Source of the DNA: Candidatus Alistipes excrementipullorum
GTDB taxonomy: Bacteria > Bacteroidota > Bacteroidia > Bacteroidales > Rikenellaceae
Direction of reading: 5' to 3'
NCBI GenBank assembly: GCA_019113665.1
Contig: DXGW01000050.1
Location: 1 to 20,102, forward strand
Length of the DNA stretch: 20,102 bases
A program made the position numbers and the translations under genes. Numbering within the stretch: position 1 is the stretch's first letter; each line of letters begins with the position of its first letter. This document shows, piece after piece, positions 6,869-15,009 of this stretch. The notes beneath the pieces are model-generated. The model was not told where the DNA came from and did no database searches. It saw only the letters and a program-made list of their open reading frames with translations.

Positions 6869-7861
6869 ATGGCAATATTAGCATTCCAAAGACCTGAGAA
6901 GGTCATCATGCTTGAATCCACTTCGTCGTTCGGAAAGTTCGAGTTCCGACCGCTGGAGCCGGGTTTCGGTATGACCATAGGCAACGCTTTGCGCCGCATA
7001 TTGCTCTCCTCGCTTGAGGGTTACGCAATTACGACGGTCAAGGTTGCCGGTGTCGACCACGAGTTTGCCGCCATACCCGGGGTGATGGAGGGAATGATAG
7101 ACATCGTCCTCAAGCTTAAGCAGGTACGTTTCATTCGCACCGTTGACAACCAGGAGGCCGAGAAGGTCTCGATCAATGTTGCCGGCGTTACCGAGCTTAC
7201 GGCTGGATACATCTCCAATTTCCTTTCGTTCTTCAAGGTTCTGAATCCGGACTTGGTTATATGCCATCTGGCACCCGGCACGAAGATGCAGATGACCATT
7301 ACCATCGGCAAGGGGCGCGGATATGTGCCTGCGGAAGAGAATACTCCGGCCGATTGCGAGTTCGGAACACTTCCTATCGATTCGATCCATACTCCCATCA
7401 AGAACGTCAAGTATTCGATCGAAAACTATCGTGTCGAGCAGAAGACCGACTACGAGAAGTTGAACATCGAGATCACGACCGACGGATCGATTCACCCGAA
7501 AGATGCGTTGAAGGAGGCTGCAAAGATCCTCATTCAGCACTTTATGCTCTTCTCGGACGAAAAGATCACGCTGAACATGGAGGATTCGAATGGAGCCGAA
7601 GAGTTCGATGAGGACGTTCTCCACATGCGTCAACTGTTGAAGACCAAGCTTTCCGACCAGGATCTGAGCGTACGCGCCCTGAACTGTCTGAAAGCCGCTG
7701 ATGTCGACACGGTCGGCGACCTGGTACGCCTCAATCGCAACGATCTGCTCAAGTTCCGTAACTTCGGTAAGAAGTCGCTTACGGAACTCGACGAGCTGCT
7801 TGCGTCGCTCAATCTTAAGTTCGGAATGGACGTATCTATCTACAAACTTGATAAAGATTAA
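6869..7861 (+). CDS. rpoA: DNA-directed RNA polymerase subunit alpha
   Basis: The alpha subunit dimerises to start RNA polymerase assembly and contacts activators and UP elements through its C-terminal domain. The 330 residues have the standard two-domain layout. The N-terminal assembly domain has FGKFEFRPLEPGFGMTIGNA and LRRILLSSLEGYAITTVKV. A flexible acidic linker near 240-250 (NGAEEFDEDV) leads to the C-terminal helix-hairpin-helix domain (about 263-320) with LSVRALNCLKAADVDTVGDL, then LRNFGKKSL-like residues KFRNFGKKSLTEL. It starts 22 nt after rpsD and ends 3 nt before rplQ. Confidence 0.98.
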   Translation: MAILAFQRPEKVIMLESTSSFGKFEFRPLEPGFGMTIGNALRRILLSSLEGYAITTVKVAGVDHEFAAIPGVMEGMIDIVLKLKQVRFIRTVDNQEAEKVSINVAGVTELTAGYISNFLSFFKVLNPDLVICHLAPGTKMQMTITIGKGRGYVPAEENTPADCEFGTLPIDSIHTPIKNVKYSIENYRVEQKTDYEKLNIEITTDGSIHPKDALKEAAKILIQHFMLFSDEKITLNMEDSNGAEEFDEDVLHMRQLLKTKLSDQDLSVRALNCLKAADVDTVGDLVRLNRNDLLKFRNFGKKSLTELDELLASLNLKFGMDVSIYKLDKD

Positions 7862-7864
7862 TTT

Positions 7865-8458
7865 ATGAGACACAATAAGAATTTTAATCACCTCGGCAGA
7901 CAGGCCGGCCACCGTAAGGCAATGTTGTCGAACATGGCTTCGTCGCTCATCATGCACAAGCGCATCGAGACGACCGTCGCCAAGGCTAAAGCAGTTAAGC
8001 AGTTCGTAGAGCCGCTCGTAACCCGCTCGAAAGAGGATACGACCCATTCGCGTCGTGTGGTCTTCTCCTATCTGAAGCAGAAGGAGGCCGTTACGGAGCT
8101 GTTCCGTACGATTGCCCCCAAGATCGCTGACCGTCCGGGAGGTTACACCCGTATTCTCAAGACCGGATTCCGTCTGGGTGACGGTGCCGACATGTGCATC
8201 ATCGAGTTCGTTGACTTCAACGAGGCTTACACGCTCGGCATAGCTCCCGCAGCCGCTACGGAGGCTAAACCCAAGACCCGTCGTTCGCGCAAGAGCAGCG
8301 CAAAGAACACCGACGCAGTCGAGGGCGCTACCGTCGTAGCAGACAAGCCGGCGAAGAAGAGCGCAGCTCCCAAGGCAAAACCCGCAGCTCAGAAGGCAGC
8401 TAAGAACACGGGTGCCAAGGTTGCCAGCGTAAAGACAAACGTAGGCAAGAAGATGTAA
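7865..8458 (+). CDS. rplQ: 50S ribosomal protein L17 with long basic tail
   Basis: L17 lies near the polypeptide exit tunnel. The core, residues 1 to about 125, is typical: MRHNKNFNHLGRQAGHRKAM, LSNMASSLIMHKRIETTVAK, AKAVKQFVEPLVTRSKED, then GGYTRILKTGFRLGDGADM. It is followed by roughly 70 low-complexity residues rich in Ala, Lys and Pro (PAKKSAAPKAKPAAQKAAKN). The total of 197 residues compares with about 127 in E. coli. Extended L17 tails occur in Bacteroidota; their role is not clear to me. It is the last gene of the operon, with an intrinsic terminator 20 nt downstream. Confidence 0.97.
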   Translation: MRHNKNFNHLGRQAGHRKAMLSNMASSLIMHKRIETTVAKAKAVKQFVEPLVTRSKEDTTHSRRVVFSYLKQKEAVTELFRTIAPKIADRPGGYTRILKTGFRLGDGADMCIIEFVDFNEAYTLGIAPAAATEAKPKTRRSRKSSAKNTDAVEGATVVADKPAKKSAAPKAKPAAQKAAKNTGAKVASVKTNVGKKM

Positions 8459-8477
8459 GACATCTGTTTCCTATATC

Positions 8478-8515
8478 AAGGAGCATCGACTTCCGAAGTC
8501 GGTGCTCCTTTTTTT
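8478..8515 (+). terminator. Intrinsic terminator of the ribosomal operon
   Basis: AAGGAGCATCGACTT (8478-8492) pairs with AAGTCGGTGCTCCTT (8496-8510), a 15-bp stem with one G-T wobble and a three-base CCG loop, followed by an unbroken T run to 8515. It lies 20 nt after the rplQ stop. Confidence 0.92.
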
Positions 8516-8566
8516 GTCCGTATAGGTTCGCCGGCGTGCAAGAATGTGTCTATGTGTCGCCTTTCA

Positions 8567-8597
8567 TTGCATATATGTCGAAAATAGCTTATTTTTG
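8567..8597 (+). promoter_or_regulatory. Predicted Bacteroidota promoter before the plug-domain gene
   Basis: TTG at 8567-8569 is followed after exactly 20 bp by TATTTTTG at 8590-8597, a full match to the TAnnTTTG -7 consensus. Transcription would start near 8604, about 10 nt before the ATG at 8614. This supports that start over longer in-frame alternatives. Confidence 0.65.
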
Positions 8598-8613
8598 TCG
8601 AAAAGCGTGTGTC

Positions 8614-9303
8614 ATGAAGATGCGTTTGTTCATAGTATTGCTGTCGTTGTTGTTCGCAGGTACGGCCTGGGGGCAGACGGGGCAGCCGGAGAACGGTGAT
8701 GTTCCGTTCAACGGCCTTGTAGTCGATGCCGACGGTGCAGGCGTACGTGTGCGTGTCAAGGTTAAGGGAACAGGCAAGGTTACTACGGCCGACAAGCGCG
8801 GACGCTTCGGCCTGACCAATGTTGCCGACAGCGACGTGCTGGTTGTTTCGTATCGCCGCGACGAGATCGAGATACCTGTCGCTGGGCGCAAGAGCCTGAA
8901 GATCCTCTGGACGGGTGATACCGGATATTCGGCGTCGGAGTCCGATGAACTGGCCGACCTCGGCTTCATGTATGTCAAGCGCCGCGAGAAGATCGACAGT
9001 TCGTCGGGAATCTCGGGCGACGAACTGCGCCGTCTGGGAACGTCTAATCTGCGTGACGCGCTGCTGTCGCGTGTCCCGGGGCTGATGCTCGTGAACGGTG
9101 AGATATGCGTACGCGGCATAGGTTCGATAAATTCGGGTAACGGGGCGCTGATCCTGTGCGATGGCCACGAAACCAGCATAAATTCTATAAATATCAACGA
9201 AGTAGAATCGGTCGAGGTGCTCAAGGGCTCGAACATGTACGGGTTCCGCGGAGCCAACGGCGTGATTCTCATAAAGACGAAATCGGCCGCATCGGCAAAA
9301 TAA
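8614..9303 (+). CDS. Exported plug-only protein (carboxypeptidase-regulatory-like plus TonB-receptor plug domain)
   Basis: This 229-residue protein has a signal peptide (residues 1-20, MKMRLFIVLLSLLFAGTAWG). Residues 32-100 form a carboxypeptidase-regulatory-like beta-sandwich (FNGLVVDADGAGVRVRVKVK, TTADKRGRFGLTNV). Residues 130-223 form a SusC-type plug (LRDALLSRVPGLMLVNGEI, CVRGIGSI, EVESVEVLKGSNMYGFRGAN, GVILIKTK). SusC-like receptors have this order followed by a 22-strand barrel, but here the protein stops right after the plug and the next gene is unrelated. I see no frameshifted barrel remnant downstream, so it is a free-standing plug protein or a stably truncated receptor. A GTG at 8536 in frame would sit upstream of the predicted promoter and spoil the signal peptide; ATG 8614 is preferred. 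Function unknown. Confidence 0.82.
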   Translation: MKMRLFIVLLSLLFAGTAWGQTGQPENGDVPFNGLVVDADGAGVRVRVKVKGTGKVTTADKRGRFGLTNVADSDVLVVSYRRDEIEIPVAGRKSLKILWTGDTGYSASESDELADLGFMYVKRREKIDSSSGISGDELRRLGTSNLRDALLSRVPGLMLVNGEICVRGIGSINSGNGALILCDGHETSINSININEVESVEVLKGSNMYGFRGANGVILIKTKSAASAK

Positions 9304-9311
9304 TTATATCA

Positions 9312-10448
9312 ATGCATATAAAGATGAAATTTATGATTACTGCGGTCGTATCCGTTCTGGCGGCAGCGAACCTGTTTGCGGCCATACCCGAGCCGCCGAA
9401 AGGCCATGAGAGTGATTCCTGCGTGCGTGTGTCGAACGTCGTGGCCGTAAAGGGCAATCCCTGCAAGGTCGTATTCAAGGACCATGACGCGATGCACCCG
9501 TGCGAGATCGTGGTATATTACGATTCGGAGGGCAAGGCTTTCATGGAGACGCGCGAGCGCAAGCAGCGCCGCATGAACGGCCGTGGCGACATCGTCTATC
9601 GCCCCGAAGTGAATGAGACCTTTGTCGGCGAGAGGGGTGAGTACCTGTGGCGTTATGCCGAGGGGTTCGATGATTACGGCAAGAAGACCGCCGAACGGGA
9701 GACGAACAACTGTGAACTCGACAGGGACAAGCATTTCCGTTACCATGTCTACTCCATCGATCCGATATATTGCGGCAAAGGAGATTTCGACCGCCATGGC
9801 AACTGGACCAAAGGCGTGCAGGCCACTCTCCAGAGCGGTGTAACGCATGACTATTCCCGCAAGATATACTATTACGGCGACAATGCCGCCGTGGAGCGCG
9901 AAGTGGCAGAAAAAAAGGCCTATGCCGACAGCATCGTGACAAAATGCAAGGAGGTGCTGCCGACGGCTTCCGAAAAGAGCAGCTACAATTTCCGCCATAA
10001 CCGCGGATTCTTCAAGAATGTATTGCTGCCGTTGCTCTTCGGCTTCCTGGCGTCGTTTGTGCCTACCATAATCATGCGTCCGCGGCGCAAGATCTCGAAC
10101 CTGTTGATCATCATTATCAATTTGGCCCTGCTGGTTATGATATGGTTCCCTCTGGCCAAGATACTCTACAAGTATGGCCCGTATGACCATATTTTTGCCG
10201 TATTGTACTGGTTCCTGCTCTTGCTTTCGTATATGGTTGGCTACACGTGGGCTATCCGTGGCCGCTGTCCGCGTTGTGCATCGACCAGTTTCTCCATCAT
10301 AGGCGAGAAGGTTAAGACGACGACCAAGACCGAGACCGCCGAATTCCCCGACGGCCACAAGGAGGTGCTCAGCCGCGATACCGATCGTGAACATTGGATG
10401 CATCTGCAGTGCAATGAGTGCGGCCATACATGGTGGACGCTCCTGTAG
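9312..10448 (+). CDS. Membrane protein with periplasmic domain, three helices and cytoplasmic zinc ribbon
   Basis: I do not recognise a named family. The 378 residues begin with a signal peptide (about 1-24, cleavage near LFAA). A periplasmic part of roughly 200 residues follows, holding pieces reminiscent of degenerate YD/RHS-like repeats (DRHGNWTKG at 160-168, SRKIYYYGD at 182-190). Three hydrophobic helices come next (about 234-255, 262-285, 293-315). The C-terminus is a zinc ribbon with Cys319/Cys322 (CPRC) and Cys367/Cys370 (CNECGHTW). Positive charges after helix 1 (RPRRK) and helix 3 (RGR) place the ribbon in the cytoplasm. It starts 8 nt after the plug gene, so they are probably co-transcribed. 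A second ATG at 9324 (MKFMIT) is almost as good. A sensor or envelope-assembly role is only a guess. Confidence 0.8.
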   Translation: MHIKMKFMITAVVSVLAAANLFAAIPEPPKGHESDSCVRVSNVVAVKGNPCKVVFKDHDAMHPCEIVVYYDSEGKAFMETRERKQRRMNGRGDIVYRPEVNETFVGERGEYLWRYAEGFDDYGKKTAERETNNCELDRDKHFRYHVYSIDPIYCGKGDFDRHGNWTKGVQATLQSGVTHDYSRKIYYYGDNAAVEREVAEKKAYADSIVTKCKEVLPTASEKSSYNFRHNRGFFKNVLLPLLFGFLASFVPTIIMRPRRKISNLLIIIINLALLVMIWFPLAKILYKYGPYDHIFAVLYWFLLLLSYMVGYTWAIRGRCPRCASTSFSIIGEKVKTTTKTETAEFPDGHKEVLSRDTDREHWMHLQCNECGHTWWTLL

Positions 10449-10465
10449 GCTGCGGGTTCGCCGAT

Positions 10466-10511
10466 AATAAGAAACGGCTATCTGCCTTTAGGCAGATAGC
10501 CGTTTCTTATT
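10466..10511. terminator. Perfect 21-bp stem-loop, bidirectional terminator between convergent genes
   Basis: Positions 10466-10486 are perfectly complementary to 10491-10511, with a TTTA loop. It sits between the stop of the zinc-ribbon gene (10448, +) and the end of the HAD phosphatase gene (10528, -). The stem ends are A/T-rich on both sides, so it can end transcription from either direction. Confidence 0.88.
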
Positions 10512-10527
10512 TGGTTGCCGTGCGGTC

Positions 10528-11403
10528 CTATTTGGTCTCGGCTGCATGCGCACGGGCGATAAGCCTGCCGAGTACGCCTATGTCGTCGACTATGAGGTCC
10601 GGCTGCCGCGGGGCCTTGTCGGCCACCTCTATCGTCGTCTCGCCCGAAAGAACCAATACCCCGAAGGCGCCCGCATTGTGGGCCATCTCGATGTCGGTGT
10701 AGATACGGTCGCCGACCATCGCTATCTGTTCAGCGCACAGTCCGTAACGGTGCTCAATGCCCGACAGCATGTTGGGGTCGGGCTTGCCGAGGGTGATGTC
10801 GGGTTTGCGTCCCGTGGCGTGTTCGAGACATGCGCAGATCGAACCGCAGTCGACCAGCACTACTTTCTGGTCGGTGGGGCATACGCGGTCCGGGTTTGTC
10901 GCTATATAGGGTATCCCGCATGAGATCCACCAAGCGGCGCGGCACAGCCTTTTGTATTCGAGAGTCATGTCGAAGGCCGCCACGATTACGTCGGGAACAT
11001 CGTCCGGATCGTCGGCCGTGGATTCGAACCCTGCCTTCTCAAACTCCGAAATCATGCTTGGCGTTCCCAGCAGGAAGAGCCTGCGCGCATTGGGGTAGTG
11101 CTCGTGTATGTAGTCGATTGTCGCCAGCGCCGTCGTGTACATCTCTTCGGCCGAGGCCTCGATTCCCAGTGTTTCGAGCTTGTGCAGATAGTCCGCAATG
11201 CTTTTCGACGGATTGTTCGTCAGGAACGAGTGGGTTATGCCCATAGAGTGCAGTGACGAAAGGAACGGCTTGGTAAACGGGAACAGCGACATGCCCATGT
11301 AGATGGTGCCGTCCATGTCGAGTGCCGCATGGCGTATATTGCGCAGTCGGCGCATGAGTTCATCGTCGGAGTATATCGAACGATATTCGTGAAATTGGGT
11401 CAT
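10528..11403 (-). CDS. HAD-superfamily phosphatase, NagD/AraL-type (class IIA)
   Basis: This 291-residue cytosolic enzyme has all four HAD motifs: D29MDGT with nucleophile Asp29 and acid/base Asp31, TNNPS at 62-66, Lys207 in GKPDPNM, and MVGDRIYTDIEMA with Asp232 and Asp237. The spacing between motifs II and III holds the C2-type cap of about 115 residues that defines class IIA (NagD, AraL, glycerol-3-phosphate/phosphoglycolate phosphatases). These enzymes hydrolyse small sugar and polyol phosphates; substrate cannot be read from sequence. It begins 6 nt after the phosphoesterase gene upstream, forming a two-gene operon. Opposite this operon lies a glycerol-1-phosphate dehydrogenase, so a glycerol-phosphate substrate is plausible but inferred. 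Confidence 0.87.
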   Translation of the reverse strand: MTQFHEYRSIYSDDELMRRLRNIRHAALDMDGTIYMGMSLFPFTKPFLSSLHSMGITHSFLTNNPSKSIADYLHKLETLGIEASAEEMYTTALATIDYIHEHYPNARRLFLLGTPSMISEFEKAGFESTADDPDDVPDVIVAAFDMTLEYKRLCRAAWWISCGIPYIATNPDRVCPTDQKVVLVDCGSICACLEHATGRKPDITLGKPDPNMLSGIEHRYGLCAEQIAMVGDRIYTDIEMAHNAGAFGVLVLSGETTIEVADKAPRQPDLIVDDIGVLGRLIARAHAAETK

Positions 11404-11409
11404 CGGTGT

Positions 11410-12579
11410 TTATTTGTTGATTTTGTATGTATGCAATGAGCGGTTTTCCGTATCGAATACGGTCATTTCGATCGAGTCTGCCGTTGCCGATACTTCGAGA
11501 CGGCTTCTGGCCGGGTTGACCACAACCGGGAATTTGCGTCCCTGCGTCCCCTTGTCATAAAACCTGTATCGGTGCAGGTGCCCCGAGATCATAAGGTCGA
11601 TCTCTGCGTCGTTGAGAAGCGGAACGAATTTTTCCTGAACCTCCACGGCCCCGTGCCACCCCTTTGCGTCGGGAGGTATGTGGCAGAAGACTATCTTCAC
11701 GGGAGCTTTGCGGCACTCTTCACTTGCGAGCGTGGCCTTGAGCCACCCGGCCTCCCTGTTGCGATAGTCGTCGTGGCGGATCAGGTCGGAGTATTCGATG
11801 TCGTTGTCGGGCTTGTCCTCGCCGCAGTCGAGGACTATGAAGAATACCGGCCCGTGCCGGAATGCGTAATAGGGCTCTCCGTGATCGTTGGTCGAGGGGA
11901 AATAGTCGTGAAAGTGCGTCGCGAACCGGCCTCTGTTCTCGTGGTTGCCCCTTACGACATACAGAGGCGTTTCGGCCGCGAACAGGCGCGAGGCCGATGA
12001 CATGTAGTGTTTGAATATGGACTCTTCGTCGGGTATCGACGAGGTCATGTCGCCGTTGAAGCAGACGAAATCGTATCGTCTCTCCCTTGCATCGGCGAAC
12101 AGGACCTGCAGATCGCCGTCATGCTCGTGCATGTCGTTGACAACGGCGAATGTGACGCTCTTCTTGCCCGGGTCAAGGGTCGTTACTCTGAATGGCTGTC
12201 CTTTGTATACGTCGCTGCCGCGCCCTTCGGTGTATCGGACATGGCGGCCGTCGTCGGAAACTATGCCGCGGTTCATGATGCGGTAGCGGTATGTGGTTGC
12301 AGGTGCAAGGCCCTCGATGCGGACCTTGTGCAGCCGGCCCGTGTTCCTGCGTCCGAATACCGTATCGTAATGGCGTGGGCGTTCGCAGGCATAGAAGTGC
12401 GTACCGTCGTCCGGGGCGATCTCCACCCATGCCACGGCATCGATGTCGGTTGTCCAGACTACGGTAAATCCTTCCTGGCTTACGGCCTGGAGATAAGGGC
12501 CTTCGGCGACGCTTACGCGCTGGGCGCCTGCCGTGAGAATCTGGAGCAGGGCGACGAATAAAAGTGCAGTCTTTTTCAT
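11410..12579 (-). CDS. Secreted calcineurin-like metallophosphoesterase with N-terminal Fn3-type domain
   Basis: The protein has 389 residues with a signal peptide (about 1-19, LLFVALLQILTAGAQ). Residues 25-135 form a purple-acid-phosphatase-like fibronectin III domain (GPYLQAVSQEGFTVVWTTD, LAPATTYRYRI). The dinuclear metal site follows: Asp149-x-His151 (VVNDMHEH), GD at 176-177 (FNGDMTSS), GNHE at 211-214, His300 (FCHIPP) and GHLH at 333-336. The first motif is NDxH instead of the commoner GDxH, but both ligands are kept. It should hydrolyse phosphomono- or phosphodiesters in the periplasm or outside the cell. It is the first gene of a leftward pair with the HAD phosphatase and is transcribed divergently from the glycerophosphodiesterase gene. 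Exact substrate unknown. Confidence 0.88.
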   Translation of the reverse strand: MKKTALLFVALLQILTAGAQRVSVAEGPYLQAVSQEGFTVVWTTDIDAVAWVEIAPDDGTHFYACERPRHYDTVFGRRNTGRLHKVRIEGLAPATTYRYRIMNRGIVSDDGRHVRYTEGRGSDVYKGQPFRVTTLDPGKKSVTFAVVNDMHEHDGDLQVLFADARERRYDFVCFNGDMTSSIPDEESIFKHYMSSASRLFAAETPLYVVRGNHENRGRFATHFHDYFPSTNDHGEPYYAFRHGPVFFIVLDCGEDKPDNDIEYSDLIRHDDYRNREAGWLKATLASEECRKAPVKIVFCHIPPDAKGWHGAVEVQEKFVPLLNDAEIDLMISGHLHRYRFYDKGTQGRKFPVVVNPARSRLEVSATADSIEMTVFDTENRSLHTYKINK

Positions 12580-12610
12580 CGGGGGCTGTTCATGTATTGT
12601 TGCTGTAATG

Positions 12611-12642
12611 TAAAAGTAACAATAATCTTTGTTTTTGCCAAA
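12611..12642 (-). promoter_or_regulatory. Predicted promoter of the phosphoesterase-HAD operon
   Basis: Read on the minus strand, TTTG (12639-12642) is followed after 20 bp by TACTTTTA (12611-12618), one mismatch from TAnnTTTG. It would start transcription near 12604, about 25 nt before the ATG at 12579. Confidence 0.5.
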
Positions 12643-12679
12643 TTTCGGACGGCAAAAGAGCTGTGAAATGATATTGCCG

Positions 12680-12711
12680 GTTGGATATTCGAAAGTATTT
12701 TATTAGATTTG
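12680..12711 (+). promoter_or_regulatory. Predicted promoter of the glycerophosphodiesterase operon
   Basis: GTTG at 12680-12683 is followed after 20 bp by TAGATTTG at 12704-12711, a full TAnnTTTG match. Transcription would start near 12718, about 30 nt before the ATG at 12748. The -33 boxes of this promoter and the divergent one lie about 37 bp apart, leaving room for a shared regulator. Confidence 0.62.
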
Positions 12712-12747
12712 CAAAGGAAAAGAAACAAAATCCGACCGAATCAACCG

Positions 12748-13647
12748 ATGAAACTTCATGAGATCATTGCGTCGGCGCTCGTGTGCGCAACGGCGCTTTC
12801 GCTGGCTGCAGGTTGCAGCAAACCATTGAATACCATACCGTGCGACAATTATGCGCAGATGGAGGAGTATTTCCGCTACGAACCGGGCTGCGGTATCATT
12901 ATCAGCGGCCATCGCGGCGGCATGGCTAAGGGCTATCCCGAGAACTGCATCGAATCGTTCGAACATACGCTGCGCAACATGCCTTCGTTTTTCGAGGTCG
13001 ACCCGCGCATGACGCGTGACAGCGTCGTGGTTCTTATGCACGACAGCACCCTCGAGCGTACGACCACGGGTGAAGGCCGCGTCAGGGACTATACGTGGGA
13101 GGAGCTGCAGCAGTTCAACCTTGTGGACCGCAACGGCAACATCACGTCGTACCGCATACCTACCGCCGAAGAGGCTATCTTGTGGAGCCGCGGCAAGACC
13201 GTGCTTAATTTCGATACGAAGGACGTTCCGCGCGAAGTGCTCATTCCTCTGGTGAACAAGTGCGGCGCCCGTAATGTAATATATACGGTACATACGCCCG
13301 AAGCGGCGCTGGAGTGTCTGGCTCTCGATCCCGATGCACACTTCTCGATATGGGTCAAGAATCTCGAGCAGTTCGAGGCTTATGCTGCGGCCGGGGTGCC
13401 TTGGTCGCATGTTATGGTGGCCTATGTCGTGAGTGCGACGATGGACGAACGTCTTGACTCGCTGCGCGATGCCCTGCATGCGGTGGGTGTGCGCTGCATG
13501 ACCTCGACGGCACCGCTTCAGGACAAGATTCCCAACGACCGCCTGCGCAAGGAGCGTTATGCCCGCGAAGTGGCCCTGCACCCCGATATAATCGAGACGG
13601 ACTATCCGCTCGAATTTATCGGACTTTATGAAGATGTCAAACTTTGA
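12748..13647 (+). CDS. Glycerophosphodiester phosphodiesterase family lipoprotein
   Basis: This 299-residue protein has a lipoprotein signal with lipobox LAAGC (acylated Cys23). The GDPD catalytic set is clear: HRG with His55 and Arg56, PEN at 64-66, Glu83 and Asp85 (FFEVDPRM), and His98-Asp99 (LMHDSTLERTTTG). The family cleaves glycerophosphodiesters or related phosphodiesters to a glycerol phosphate and an alcohol, using calcium or magnesium. Residues after Cys23 (SKPLN) lack the acidic export signal of Bacteroidota surface lipoproteins, so a periplasmic face is likelier than the cell surface. An in-frame TTG at 12709 overlaps the promoter and is rejected as start. The dehydrogenase gene follows 12 nt after the stop, and a GlpT-like transporter lies after that. 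Confidence 0.9.
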   Translation: MKLHEIIASALVCATALSLAAGCSKPLNTIPCDNYAQMEEYFRYEPGCGIIISGHRGGMAKGYPENCIESFEHTLRNMPSFFEVDPRMTRDSVVVLMHDSTLERTTTGEGRVRDYTWEELQQFNLVDRNGNITSYRIPTAEEAILWSRGKTVLNFDTKDVPREVLIPLVNKCGARNVIYTVHTPEAALECLALDPDAHFSIWVKNLEQFEAYAAAGVPWSHVMVAYVVSATMDERLDSLRDALHAVGVRCMTSTAPLQDKIPNDRLRKERYAREVALHPDIIETDYPLEFIGLYEDVKL

Positions 13648-13659
13648 TTGTCAAACTAT

Positions 13660-15000
13660 ATGAACAAAATAGAAGCTGCCTTGCAGCGTACGACCGATAC
13701 TCGGGACCTGATTATCGGCGTGGGAGCCATGAAACGGACTCCCGAAATGTTTCAAAAACTCTTCCCCGGGAAAAAAGCCGTTATTGTAGCCGACACGACC
13801 ACGTATCGCGTTGCCGGTGAGGAGGTGGCCCGCCACCTGGCCGAAGCGGGTGTGGCGGCAGCCGAACCATTCATCTTCGACGACCCGCATCTCTATGCCG
13901 AATGGTCGTATGTAGAGCAGCTTGAGGCTTATCTCAAGAATCTTGACGTTGTGGCCATCGCTGTCGGTTCGGGGGTGATCAACGATCTTACGAAACTCGT
14001 TTCGGCGCACCTGGGACGCAAATACATGGTCGTAGGTACGGCCGCCTCGATGGACGGCTATACGGCATACGGGGCATCGATAACCTTCGAGGGCAACAAA
14101 CAGACGTTCGACTGCCCGGCACCGTGCGGAATGGTGCTCGATCCGGTGATTGCCGCCGCAGCACCCAAGGAGCTCGCCGCGTCGGGTTACGCCGACCTGA
14201 TTGCAAAGATTCCGGCCGGGGCCGACTGGATCATTGCCGATGCGCTCGGAACGGAACGCCTTGATACGTTCTCGTTCGACCTCGTGCAGGAGGGCCTGCG
14301 CGATGCGCTGAGTGCCCCAAAGGCTGTATTCGAGGGCGACGTGGCCATGACTGAGAAACTTGCCGAGGGCCTCATCATGAGCGGATTTGCCATGCAGGCA
14401 TTGCAGTCGAGCCGTCCGGCTTCGGGTACCGAACACCAGTTCAGCCATTGCTGGGACATGGAGAACCTGTGTTATAATGGTGAGCATGTATCTCACGGAT
14501 TCAAGGTGGGTATCGGGACGTTGGCTTCGACCGCATCGCTGGAGTTCCTGCTTGAGACGGATATCGAACACCTCGATTGCGACCGTTGCGTCGATTCGTG
14601 GAAATCGTGGGAAGAGACCGTGCAGGACATATACCGCATATTCGACGGCAAACCCGGCCATATTGCCCGTGCCCTGACCGAGACCAAGGGCAAATATGTC
14701 GACCGTGAAGGCTTGCGCCGACAACTGGAGACACTCAAGGCCGTATGGCCGGAACTCAGGGAGCGCGTACGCCGGCAGATAATACCGTTCGACCGGGTGC
14801 GCGAGAACCTCAAGGCTGTAGGTGCTCCCTATGAGCCTGAGATGATAGGTGTTACGCGTGAGCGTTTCCGCCGCACGTTCGGGTACATACCCTACATGCG
14901 CAGCCGTTTTACAAATATCGACGTATTGTTCCGCTGCGGGCTGATGGAGGCTCTTGAAGAGCGCCTCTTCGGCAAGGGCGGCATTTGGGAAATCCGATAA
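13660..15000 (+). CDS. sn-glycerol-1-phosphate dehydrogenase family protein (AraM/EgsA-type)
   Basis: This 446-residue cytosolic protein belongs to the iron-alcohol/glycerol-dehydrogenase superfamily. The NAD(P)-binding region has VGSGVINDLTK (102-112) and GTAASMDGYTAYGAS (126-140). Metal ligands appear to be Asp179 (GYADL), His259 (SGTEHQFSH) and His279 (VSHGFKVGIGT). The SGTEHQFSH and HG-K-VGIGT signatures point to AraM/EgsA, which interconverts glycerone phosphate and sn-glycerol-1-phosphate, rather than to glycerol dehydrogenase. It is longer than Bacillus subtilis AraM (about 394 residues), with extra sequence in the C-terminal half. It lies between a GDPD lipoprotein and a GlpT-like antiporter (9 nt gap), suggesting use of imported glycerol phosphate. 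Another polyol phosphate as substrate is possible. A TTG at 13648 is a possible but less likely start. Confidence 0.86.
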   Translation: MNKIEAALQRTTDTRDLIIGVGAMKRTPEMFQKLFPGKKAVIVADTTTYRVAGEEVARHLAEAGVAAAEPFIFDDPHLYAEWSYVEQLEAYLKNLDVVAIAVGSGVINDLTKLVSAHLGRKYMVVGTAASMDGYTAYGASITFEGNKQTFDCPAPCGMVLDPVIAAAAPKELAASGYADLIAKIPAGADWIIADALGTERLDTFSFDLVQEGLRDALSAPKAVFEGDVAMTEKLAEGLIMSGFAMQALQSSRPASGTEHQFSHCWDMENLCYNGEHVSHGFKVGIGTLASTASLEFLLETDIEHLDCDRCVDSWKSWEETVQDIYRIFDGKPGHIARALTETKGKYVDREGLRRQLETLKAVWPELRERVRRQIIPFDRVRENLKAVGAPYEPEMIGVTRERFRRTFGYIPYMRSRFTNIDVLFRCGLMEALEERLFGKGGIWEIR

Positions 15001-15009
15001 GACGAGTCT

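Noticed and set aside
8536..8613. Upstream GTG start for the plug-domain protein
   Set aside because: It would lie upstream of the consensus promoter at 8567-8597 and bury the signal peptide; ATG 8614 fits better.
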